This document shows positions 44,145 to 51,022 of a stretch of DNA of 64,000 nucleotides, piece by piece (position 1 is the stretch's first letter; every line of letters starts with the position of its first letter). The translations under genes were made by a program, and so were the position numbers. Source of the DNA: Halorarum salinum (GTDB lineage: Archaea > Halobacteriota > Halobacteria > Halobacteriales > Haloferacaceae); contig NZ_CP058579.1 of the NCBI RefSeq assembly GCF_013402875.1, positions 3,782,001-3,846,000 on the forward strand, read 5' to 3'. The notes beneath the pieces were generated by a model that saw only the letters and a program-made list of their open reading frames with translations, had not been told where the DNA came from and did no database searches.

Positions 44145-44234
44145 ACCGCGAGCGGTCGGCGCGGCTGCCGAAAAGCCGCAAGCGATCGGGGTGACTGTCG
44201 AAAAGCCGCGAACGGTCGGCGCGGGTACTGAAAT
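44145..44234. repeat. Three tandem copies of a degenerate 30-bp unit
   Basis: Three adjacent 30-base units (44145-44174, 44175-44204, 44205-44234) share the frame rccgcRaRcgRtcgg and end in gaaaa (gaaat in the third). Units 1 and 3 are closest. They lie in the 181-base space between the divergent MATE and N-acetyltransferase starts, so they could be protein-binding sites (iterons/operators) controlling both, or decayed coding repeats. No other copy was noticed. Confidence 0.6.
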
Positions 44235-44281
44235 CGAGTACAGGATACAGTGATGGGACCCGGGCGCGTCCTCACGAACGG

Positions 44282-45106
44282 ATGTCAGGCGACCAGGACG
44301 CCCCCGGCGGGATGGACCCCGACAGGTACCTCGAGCGCATCGGCGTCGATCCGGACGCCGTCGAAACCCCGGACCTCGAGACGCTCGCGCGACTCCAGCG
44401 CGCACACGTGACGGCGGTCGCGTTCGAGAACCTCGACGTCGTCGGGGACCCGTACGGCGACCGGGAGGGGTCGGGCGTGGTCCTCTCGGTGCCGGACCTC
44501 TACGCGAAGGTCGTCGAGCGGGGCCGGGGCGGGTTCTGCTTCGAACTCAACGGCCTGTTCCACTGGCTGCTCGCGGAGCTCGGCTACGACGTGGACCGGG
44601 TGGCCGCGCGGGTGACCAGCGACGGGGACGCCACCCCGCCCGCGAACCACCACGCGAACGTCGTCCAGTTCGACCGCCGGTACGTGACCGACGTGGGGAT
44701 GGGGACCCCGACGATGCGGCGGCCGCTCCCGCTCGACGGCGGGTCGCGCGCCGACGGGGCCGGCGTCGAGTGGCGCGTCGCCGAGAGCGACCGGCCCGAC
44801 GAGACGTACCGGACCGAGTACCGCACGCCGGGGGAGTCGGAGTGGTCGACGCGCTACGTGTTCAGCGACGTGCCGCGGGAGCTGAGCTACTTCGAGGCGA
44901 CCTGCGACTACCTGGCGAGCGCCCCCGAGTCGACGTTCACGGGCGACCCGATCGTCACCGTCGCCACCGACGAGGGGCACCTCCGGCTGTCGCGGGACAC
45001 GCTGACCGAGATCGTCGGGGGCGACGGGCGCGAGCGGACCGTGACCGGCGAGGAGTGGCACGAGGTGCTGGCTTCGAAGTTCGGCCTGCGCTACGACCGC
45101 GCGTAG
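44282..45106 (+). CDS. nat: Arylamine N-acetyltransferase
   Basis: Transfers acetyl groups from acetyl-CoA to arylamines or hydrazines. 274 residues. The catalytic triad is recognisable: Cys86 in RGGFCFELNGLF, the His in ANHHANVVQF and the Asp in YVTDVGMGTPTMR. Domain I opening TLARLQRAHVTAVAFENLDV is typical. In haloarchaea a role in xenobiotic or folate-type metabolism is possible but unproven. An unusual 30-bp tandem repeat lies upstream. Confidence 0.92.
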   Translation: MSGDQDAPGGMDPDRYLERIGVDPDAVETPDLETLARLQRAHVTAVAFENLDVVGDPYGDREGSGVVLSVPDLYAKVVERGRGGFCFELNGLFHWLLAELGYDVDRVAARVTSDGDATPPANHHANVVQFDRRYVTDVGMGTPTMRRPLPLDGGSRADGAGVEWRVAESDRPDETYRTEYRTPGESEWSTRYVFSDVPRELSYFEATCDYLASAPESTFTGDPIVTVATDEGHLRLSRDTLTEIVGGDGRERTVTGEEWHEVLASKFGLRYDRA

Positions 45107-45165
45107 CCCGAACGGCCGCGCCGGCCCGGCGAAAGCGCCTTCCCCGGCGGGCGGCACGGTCGCAC

Positions 45166-45711
45166 ATGGACGTGTTCGTGTACGGCACGCTGACGAACCC
45201 CGATCGCGTCCGGACGGTCGTCGACTCGTTCGTGTTCGTCGGCCCGGCCGTGCTGGAGGGGCTCCGCGTCGTCGACGGCGAGTGTCCGACGCTGGCGCCG
45301 CCGGCCGACGGCGGCGGGAGTGGATCGAGCGACGGCGGATCGAACGTCGACGCATCGAACGCCGACGCGTCGGGCGGCGGGATGGCGGGTCCGGACGTCG
45401 CGGGGCGCCTGCTCCGGACGAACGAGGTGGACGCGCTTGACGCCTACGAGGGGGTCGAGGACGGGCTGTACGTCCGGGTGTCCGTCCCCGTCGTCGACGA
45501 GACGGCCGGCAGCCGGACGACCGGACACGAAGCGGGCGCGAGCAGGTCGGATGGAGCGGCCGAGGGCGCGGGGGAGGCGGCGGTGTACGTCGGCGATCCG
45601 GACCGACTCGGCGCGCCGGCGGCGTGGCCCGGCGACGGACCCCTCCGCGAGCGGGTCGAACGCGTCCTCCGCGAGCGTCCGGTCGAGGTCCGAATTCCAC
45701 CGACAGGTTGA
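45166..45711 (+). CDS. Gamma-glutamylcyclotransferase-fold protein with low-complexity inserts
   Basis: A 181-residue GGCT/AIG2-like protein. The fold signature MDVFVYGTLTNPDRV begins the domain. A Gly/Ser/Asp-rich loop (about residues 48-75) and a second Ala/Gly/Ser-rich loop (about 118-140) interrupt it, followed by the closing VYVGDPDRL strand. The essential Glu of the family is likely in LDAYEGVEDGLYVR. Members may form pyroglutamate from gamma-glutamyl peptides. Both inserts have extreme GC content and probably arose by slippage. Confidence 0.85.
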   Translation: MDVFVYGTLTNPDRVRTVVDSFVFVGPAVLEGLRVVDGECPTLAPPADGGGSGSSDGGSNVDASNADASGGGMAGPDVAGRLLRTNEVDALDAYEGVEDGLYVRVSVPVVDETAGSRTTGHEAGASRSDGAAEGAGEAAVYVGDPDRLGAPAAWPGDGPLRERVERVLRERPVEVRIPPTG

Positions 45712-45799
45712 AGCGAGCGACGGACGGCGGACGGGCGTCATACGGACCGAACTTCCCGCCGCCGTGCTGCGGTTTCACTTCCGGTTCGCGTGACTCACC

Positions 45800-45807
45800 T
45801 TTTTATA
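45800..45807 (+). promoter_or_regulatory. TATA box of the ilvA leader transcript
   Basis: tttttata, a strong TATA match, is centred about 25 bases before the ATG at 45828. Transcription is therefore predicted to begin at or beside that ATG, about 78 bases before the ilvA start at 45906. Confidence 0.6.
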
Positions 45808-45827
45808 CCTGGGGTGCCAGTGAACTG

Positions 45828-45881
45828 ATGCACGTCACACGCGTGCATTTCCCCTCTTTCCCCTTCGGTCGCAACGACTAA
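45828..45881 (+). CDS. 17-codon leaderless ORF ahead of ilvA
   Basis: MHVTRVHFPSFPFGRND then TAA. The ATG coincides with the predicted transcription start. The first seven bases, atgcacg, pair perfectly with cgtgcat (45842-45848) around a 7-base loop, so the start codon of the transcript sits in a hairpin. The stop lies 24 bases before the ilvA ATG. Position and structure suggest a regulatory leader peptide; it may also be an uninformative short ORF in a 5' UTR. It has a single Thr and no Ile, so codon-based attenuation for those amino acids is not obvious. Confidence 0.4.
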   Translation: MHVTRVHFPSFPFGRND

Positions 45882-45905
45882 CCAGCGGCGCGTGGGACCC
45901 CCGGT

Positions 45906-47117
45906 ATGCTCTCGCTGGAGGACGTGCTCGCGGCCCGAGAGCGGGTGGACGCGGTCGCCCGCCGGACGCCGCTGGAGTACTCCCACACCTTCTCGGAAAT
46001 CACCGGCGCGTCGGTCCACCTGAAGCTGGAGACGTTCCAGCGGACCGGTTCGTTCAAGATCCGCGGCGCGACGAACCGCGTCGCGACGCTCTCGGCCGCC
46101 GAGACGGAGCGCGGCGTCGTCACCGCGTCGGCGGGCAACCACGCCCAGGGCGTCGCGCTGGCGGCCTCGCGGGCGGGCGTTCACTCGACCATCGTGATGC
46201 CGACGTACGCGCCCATCTCGAAGGTGGACGCGACGCGGCGCTACGGCGGCGACGTGGTGCTCCACGGCCTCGACTACAGCGAGGCGCAGGCCCGCGCCCG
46301 CGAGATCGAGGCCGCGGAGGACCGCACCTACGTCCACGCGTTCGACGACGAACTGGTCATGGCCGGACAGGGGACCATCGGCCTCGAGATCGCCGAACAG
46401 TGCCCGGAGGTGGACACCGTGGTCGTCCCCATCGGCGGCGGCGGGCTGATCGCCGGCGTCGCGACGGCGCTGAAGGGACGGCTCGACGACGTGCGCGTCG
46501 TCGGCGTGCAGGCGGAGGGCGCCTCCTCCGCCGCCGAGTCGCTCCGCAAGGGGAGCCCGCAGGAACTGGCGAGCGTGGACACCATCGCGGACGGCATCGC
46601 CGTCCGCTCGGTGGGCGAGCGGACGTTCCCCGTCATCCGCGAGCGCGTCGACGAGGTGGTGACCGTGAGCGACGAGGAGATCGCCGTGGCGGTGACGAAA
46701 CTCCTCGAGCGCTCGAAGACGCTCGTCGAGGGCGCGGGCGCCGTCCCGCTGGCGGCGACGCTCGAACGGGCGTTCGACTACGAGCCGGACGAGACGGTCG
46801 TCCCGCTCCTCTCTGGCGGCAACATCGACATGAACACCATGACGACGGTGGTGATGCGCGGGCTCGTCGAGATGGGCCGATACCTGAAGATCAGGACCGA
46901 ACTGAAGGACCGTCCCGGGTCGCTGGAGCGGCTGGTCGAGGTCGTCGCCGACGCGAACGCGAACATATTCGCGATCCGTCACGACCGCACCTCTCGGGAC
47001 ATCGCCGTCAACGCGGCGGAGGTCGAGGTCGACCTCGAGACCCACGGCCACGAACACGCGGCGGAGATCGTCGCCTCGCTGGAGGAGCACGGCTACGAGG
47101 TCGACGTGCTGGCGTAG
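45906..47117 (+). CDS. ilvA: Threonine ammonia-lyase
   Basis: Removes ammonia from threonine to give 2-oxobutanoate, the first step to isoleucine. 403 residues: PLP lysine Lys51 in SFKIRGATNR, the phosphate-holding tetraglycine loop IGGGGLIAG (about 178-186), SAGNHAQGVALAAS (about 76-89), and a C-terminal ACT-like domain (about 325-403, RTELKDRPGSLERLVEVVADA). The ACT domain allows feedback control. The 3' end overlaps the convergent downstream gene by 25 bases. Confidence 0.95.
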   Translation: MLSLEDVLAARERVDAVARRTPLEYSHTFSEITGASVHLKLETFQRTGSFKIRGATNRVATLSAAETERGVVTASAGNHAQGVALAASRAGVHSTIVMPTYAPISKVDATRRYGGDVVLHGLDYSEAQARAREIEAAEDRTYVHAFDDELVMAGQGTIGLEIAEQCPEVDTVVVPIGGGGLIAGVATALKGRLDDVRVVGVQAEGASSAAESLRKGSPQELASVDTIADGIAVRSVGERTFPVIRERVDEVVTVSDEEIAVAVTKLLERSKTLVEGAGAVPLAATLERAFDYEPDETVVPLLSGGNIDMNTMTTVVMRGLVEMGRYLKIRTELKDRPGSLERLVEVVADANANIFAIRHDRTSRDIAVNAAEVEVDLETHGHEHAAEIVASLEEHGYEVDVLA

Positions 47118-48007
47118 ATGCGGTAGCTGACGGTGAGGAACCGCCGCCCGAGGACCCACATCTCGTGTGATGCGCGGAGGTCGCCCTCCTCGTCCGGCCC
47201 CGCGGGTTCGACGGCGAACGACTGGTCCAGCGGGAGTTCGAACGGGCCGACCGGCGTCGAGAGGTAGAGCCCCGGATCGCCCGGGCCGTCCGTGTGGAGC
47301 CGGACGCCCGTTCCGCTGGCCGTCTCCCCGCGTTCGACCGTTCCACCCTCGCCGTCCGGGTCCAGGTGGTCGATCCGGAGCACCGTCGAGAGGTTCCCGC
47401 CCGGGAGCGGGACCGCGACGTTGACGAACCGCTCACCGTCCCGCTCGTGGCTCGCGTAGACGGCGACGAAGACTGCCGCGCCATCCTCGTCGGTTCGGAC
47501 CCAGGCCCGCGCGCCCTCGCGGGGGTCGATACCGGGGCGAACCGCGGCGAATCGGCCGTGTAGTCGCCCGCCTGGCCCCGAACGGCCGGGGAGGTTCAAC
47601 TGACCGATCGCGCTCGTGAGCGGCGAGACGAGCGCGGCGCCCGCCCGAAACGGCCCGTGCCACCGGACCGCGTACTCCATCTCGAACTCCGCGGTGCGCT
47701 CGTAGAACCCGCGAACGACCGGGGCCACCCGTTCGGAGTCGAACCCCGGGCGTTCGTAGGCGGTCAGGTCGTCCATCTCGCCGACGACGGGCTCCCGGTT
47801 CGAGCCGCCCGGTTCCCCGGCGGACCCGGTGTCGACCGCGATGCCGACCCGTTCGGGCCAGTCGGGACCGACCCGTCGGCCGGCCGAGAGCGGCGAGAGC
47901 GGGACCTCCCGGGCCCCACGCACCGCCCGGCGAACGACGACCCCGGCCAGGGCGACGAGGAGGACCGCCGGGAACGGGAGCGACGGGAGGACCCGTCGGA
48001 GTCGCAT
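47093..48007 (-). CDS. Membrane-anchored protein of unknown function
   Basis: A 304-residue protein. An N-terminal anchor (PFPAVLLVALAGVVVRRAV) precedes a beta-rich soluble domain (about 60-304) with segments VRWHGPFRAGAALVSPLTSA, FVAVYASHERDGERFVNVAVPLPG and LPLDQSFAVEPA. No cysteines or recognisable catalytic motif. It overlaps the end of ilvA by 25 bases (convergent) and starts about 50 bases from the divergent RidA gene. Confidence 0.7.
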   Translation of the reverse strand: MRLRRVLPSLPFPAVLLVALAGVVVRRAVRGAREVPLSPLSAGRRVGPDWPERVGIAVDTGSAGEPGGSNREPVVGEMDDLTAYERPGFDSERVAPVVRGFYERTAEFEMEYAVRWHGPFRAGAALVSPLTSAIGQLNLPGRSGPGGRLHGRFAAVRPGIDPREGARAWVRTDEDGAAVFVAVYASHERDGERFVNVAVPLPGGNLSTVLRIDHLDPDGEGGTVERGETASGTGVRLHTDGPGDPGLYLSTPVGPFELPLDQSFAVEPAGPDEEGDLRASHEMWVLGRRFLTVSYRIYASTSTS

Positions 48008-48057
48008 ACCCGACCCAGGTCACGCCGATTTAAGGGCCGTGCGGTTCCACTGGGGGT

Positions 48058-48438
48058 ATGAAGCGCGTGGTCTCCACCGACGAGGCGCCCGCGGCGGTCG
48101 GCGCGTACAGCCAGGCGACGACGAACGGCGACGTCATGTTCACCGCGGGGCAGATCCCGCTCACGACGGACGGCGAACTGCTGGACGACGCCCCCATCGC
48201 GGAGCAGACCGAGCAGGCGCTGGACAACGTCATCGCCATCGTCGAGGCCGAGGGCGCCGACGCCTCGGACGTGCTGAAGACGACGGTGTTCCTCGCGGAC
48301 ATCGACGACTTCGAGGAGATGAACGAGACGTACGCGACGTACTTCGAGGACGAACCGCCGGCGCGATCGGCGGTGCAGGCCGGCGCGCTCCCGAAGGGCG
48401 TCGGCGTGGAGATCGAGGCGGTCGTCGCGCTGGAGTGA
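48058..48438 (+). CDS. ridA: RidA-family enamine/imine deaminase
   Basis: Hydrolyses reactive 2-aminoacrylate and related enamines released by PLP enzymes. 126 residues with conserved YSQAT (about 17-21), TAGQIPL (about 29-35), LKTTVFLADIDDFEEMNETY (about 73-92) and Arg103 in PARSAVQAGALPKGVGVEIE, the active-site arginine. Linkage to threonine ammonia-lyase, whose product is such an enamine, makes biological sense. It overlaps the downstream membrane-protein gene by four bases. Confidence 0.93.
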   Translation: MKRVVSTDEAPAAVGAYSQATTNGDVMFTAGQIPLTTDGELLDDAPIAEQTEQALDNVIAIVEAEGADASDVLKTTVFLADIDDFEEMNETYATYFEDEPPARSAVQAGALPKGVGVEIEAVVALE

Positions 48439-48641
48439 CGCCGCGCGGGAAGTCGGCGCTCCTCTGGGGCGCGATCGGCGCGCTGACGTTCCTCGTGCTC
48501 GCCCAGGGCGCGGTGCTGCTGTCGGTGCCGTTGCCGGTCGGCTTCCTCGGGCTCCTCGGGGTGGCGGCGGCGCTGGGCGGGCTCGTCGCGGTCGTCGCCC
48601 ACCGGGTCGAACACCGCCTGACGGGGAAGGGACAGGCTTAA
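48435..48641 (+). CDS. Small two-helix membrane protein, unknown function
   Basis: A 68-residue protein starting at GTG 48435, overlapping the RidA stop (GTGA). It has two hydrophobic helices (LLWGAIGALTFLVLAQGAVLL; LGLLGVAAALGGLVAVVAHRV) and a basic C-terminus. Its 3' end contains the TATA box of tRNA-Ser. No family recognised. Confidence 0.65.
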   Translation: MTPRGKSALLWGAIGALTFLVLAQGAVLLSVPLPVGFLGLLGVAAALGGLVAVVAHRVEHRLTGKGQA

Positions 48642-48643
48642 AA
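48636..48643 (+). promoter_or_regulatory. Box A promoter of tRNA-Ser
   Basis: gcttaaaa, a strong haloarchaeal tRNA promoter, lies about 28-35 bases before the tRNA 5' end and overlaps the stop codon of the preceding membrane-protein gene (48639-48641). Confidence 0.6.
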
Positions 48644-48670
48644 CTGCGACGCCGGTATTTTCCGATGCGA

Positions 48671-48751
48671 GCCAGGATGGCCGAGTGGTAAGGCGCACGC
48701 CTGGAAAGCGTGTTCCCCTTGGGATCCAGGGTTCAAATCCCTGTCCTGGCG
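48671..48751 (+). tRNA. tRNA-Ser (anticodon GGA)
   Basis: Class II tRNA of 81 nucleotides. Acceptor gccagga/tcctggc with discriminator G at 48751; anticodon stem cacgc/gcgtg around ctggaaa (anticodon GGA, reading UCC/UCU); T-arm caggg-ttcaaat-ccctg. A longer variable arm lies between the anticodon and T stems. No intron and no encoded CCA. It borders a group of exported-protein genes. Confidence 0.96.
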
Positions 48752-48856
48752 TCTTCCGACGGACTCACACCGCGAGCGACGCGGCCGGCGTCCCGAGGGC
48801 ACGGGACGGAGTACCCGAGATAGGCTTTTCCTCGCGGCGGACGATGGTTCGAGGGA

Positions 48857-50062
48857 ATGGAGCGGTTCTCGCGCCGTTCGGTGGTGTCGATGGGCCTCTC
48901 CGCCGCCCTCGGCGGCGGATACGCGTCGACCGCGGAGGGCTCGCCGAGCGATCCGGCGAGGGGATCCGAGACCCCCCCACCGAACGGATGGGGCTGCAAC
49001 GACGGGCGGTCGCCGCAGGCTGTGAGCACTGGGTCCCGGCGGTGCCCCCCTCCGCCGCTCGACGTCCGGGGCGCCATCTACCTCCCGGCGCGAGCGTTCA
49101 ACACCTACCAGATGTGGAGCGACTACGACCGCGAGGTCGTAGAGCGCGACTTCGGTTACGCGAACCGGGTGAACCTGAACGCGATCCGCACCTGGGTGAA
49201 CTACGAGTACTGGAACCGGGAACCCCGCGACTGCGCGGCGAAACTGGAGCATCTCCTCTCGACGGCCGCCGACGAGGGGATGCGCGTGCTGTTGATCCTG
49301 TTCGAGGGGATCGGAAGTCGACCGACCGAGGACAACCTCACGGACACGGACCCGCAAACCGCGACGTCGGTCGCCTCGCCGGGGCCCTCGATCATCCGGA
49401 ACCGGGACCGGTGGGACGAGCCGAAGCGGTTCGCGAACTGGGTGATGGACCGCCACGGGGACGACGAGCGGCTGCTCGGCATCGAGGTGATGAACGAACC
49501 GGGGTGGTTCGAGGGCAAGCCGGCGTTCACCCGCGCCGTGCTCGAGGCGCTCGACCGGCGCGAGGGGAGCGTCCCGCTGACCGTGGGGTCGACGAGCATG
49601 ATCAACAACGTCGACTACTACGAGGCGGGGTGTGACGTCCTGCAGTTCCACTACAACTTCCCCATCGACGCGACGAAGTTCAGGGACGCGCTCCGGCAGG
49701 TTTCCATCGTCGAACGATCGATGGAAGCGCCGGTGTGGTTGACCGAGTGGCAGCGCATCCGCTCGGGCCGGGGCTCGCACGCCGCGCCCGCCGAGGACGA
49801 GCGGGTCCCGAACTACGCCTCGATGGCGCCACACATCCACGAGGCGGGGTTCGGCAACTTCTTCTGGTCGCTGATGGTGAAACCGGCGTTCAACCGCTCG
49901 CAGCGGCGGAAGGGGGTCCTCAACGGCCTGTTCCACGAGGACGGGGCGGTGTGGAGCCGCGAGGACGCCCGTGCCATCAAGGCGATGTCGGGCGACCCCG
50001 AGTTCCACGGGGAGAAACGGCAGGAGTGGCCCGAGTGGGCGGAGAGCGCACGGCAGGGGTAG
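48857..50062 (+). CDS. Secreted glycoside hydrolase, GH5-like
   Basis: A 401-residue exported protein with a Tat signal (SRRSVVSMGLSAALGG). The TIM-barrel features of clan GH-A are present: the acid/base Glu214 in IEVMNEPGW and the nucleophile Glu297 in WLTEWQ, with HYNF and WSLM strands between and after. A probable cellulase/mannanase-type endoglycosidase; substrate unknown. The C-terminus overlaps the 3' end of the convergent NosD-like gene by 86 bases. Confidence 0.85.
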   Translation: MERFSRRSVVSMGLSAALGGGYASTAEGSPSDPARGSETPPPNGWGCNDGRSPQAVSTGSRRCPPPPLDVRGAIYLPARAFNTYQMWSDYDREVVERDFGYANRVNLNAIRTWVNYEYWNREPRDCAAKLEHLLSTAADEGMRVLLILFEGIGSRPTEDNLTDTDPQTATSVASPGPSIIRNRDRWDEPKRFANWVMDRHGDDERLLGIEVMNEPGWFEGKPAFTRAVLEALDRREGSVPLTVGSTSMINNVDYYEAGCDVLQFHYNFPIDATKFRDALRQVSIVERSMEAPVWLTEWQRIRSGRGSHAAPAEDERVPNYASMAPHIHEAGFGNFFWSLMVKPAFNRSQRRKGVLNGLFHEDGAVWSREDARAIKAMSGDPEFHGEKRQEWPEWAESARQG

Positions 50063-50783
50063 CGACGGCGCCGACCCGGGCAAGGGCGTCGACGCTCTCG
50101 TCGGGGTGTCGTGTGGCTCCCCCTTCCCGGACGACGTCGTCGGCGTGGTTTGGTCCGAACGTGACGTTCGCGAGCGTCGTGGAGCCTGCGTCGTCGAGGT
50201 ACACGCCGACGAAGCCGGTCGAGGCGGTCGAGTCCCTGATCGTGCCGTTTCGGGCGTCCTCGAGGAAGAACCCGTAGGTGTTCCCGGTCGAGTTGACGCC
50301 GCGTATCGTCACGTTGGCCGCGTCGTGGACGTAGACCGCCCGATTCCACTCGGTGACCGAGAGGTCCGCAACGGTCACGTCCTCGAGTTCGTCTGACCCG
50401 GCGACCCGGATGGCCGTCGTGTCGCTCACGCCGAAGCCCTCGACGGTGTGGCCGTCGCCGTCGAGACGGACGTCGCTGGCCTCGATCCGAATGCAGGCCT
50501 CGGAGATGAACGTGAAGTTGCGACCCCTGTCGGCGTCCGCGATGTCCCTCGTGAGCCGGTACGTGCCGGGTTCGGAGATGGTCGTGCATCCGGAGATCGT
50601 CCGCACCGTCTCCGACCCGCGGTCCGCGTCCGGCGGCGGTTCGGTCCCGTCGGACGGTGGTCCGTCCTCGTCCGACGGCGACGTGTCCACGCCCGGGGGC
50701 GGGACGAGCGCGGCGGTCGCGGCCACCAGAATCACGACGAGGAGCAGCCCCGCGCCGACCGCGGGACGGACGCGACCGCTCAT
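49977..50783 (-). CDS. Secreted NosD-like right-handed beta-helix protein
   Basis: A 268-residue protein from ATG 50783. The N-terminus is a membrane anchor or signal (VGAGLLLVVILVAATAALV) and a Pro/Asp/Ser-rich linker. The middle (about 62-215) has parallel beta-helix repeats of the NosD/CASH type: IRIEASDVRLDGDGHTVEGF, VTVADLSVTEWNRAVYV, TGNTYGFFLEDARNGTIRDS. The last 50 residues are Pro/Arg/Thr-rich, overlap the GH5 gene and may not be natural. Possibly carbohydrate-binding, as are neighbours' activities. A longer upstream frame is not coding. Confidence 0.75.
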   Translation of the reverse strand: MSGRVRPAVGAGLLLVVILVAATAALVPPPGVDTSPSDEDGPPSDGTEPPPDADRGSETVRTISGCTTISEPGTYRLTRDIADADRGRNFTFISEACIRIEASDVRLDGDGHTVEGFGVSDTTAIRVAGSDELEDVTVADLSVTEWNRAVYVHDAANVTIRGVNSTGNTYGFFLEDARNGTIRDSTASTGFVGVYLDDAGSTTLANVTFGPNHADDVVREGGATRHPDESVDALARVGAVATPAVRSPPTRATPAVSPRGTRGRPTSP

Positions 50784-51022
50784 GCGGGAGGAACCACGGC
50801 GTGGACCAAAAGAGTGTACGCGGCATCTGCCACGTCGGGCGACCGATCGGTCCCGCTGGGCGGTCGACCGACCCCGCTGGGCGGCGTTCCGCCCGTCCGG
50901 CACCGCCCGTCGGTTTCCGGTAGGCACCTGGTACGTATCGGCGACGTATGGCGGTCGATACCTGTTCCAACCGTCTGAAACCGTGGAAAACCGTTGAAGG
51001 GATCGATGCCGGTGGTGTCGGT

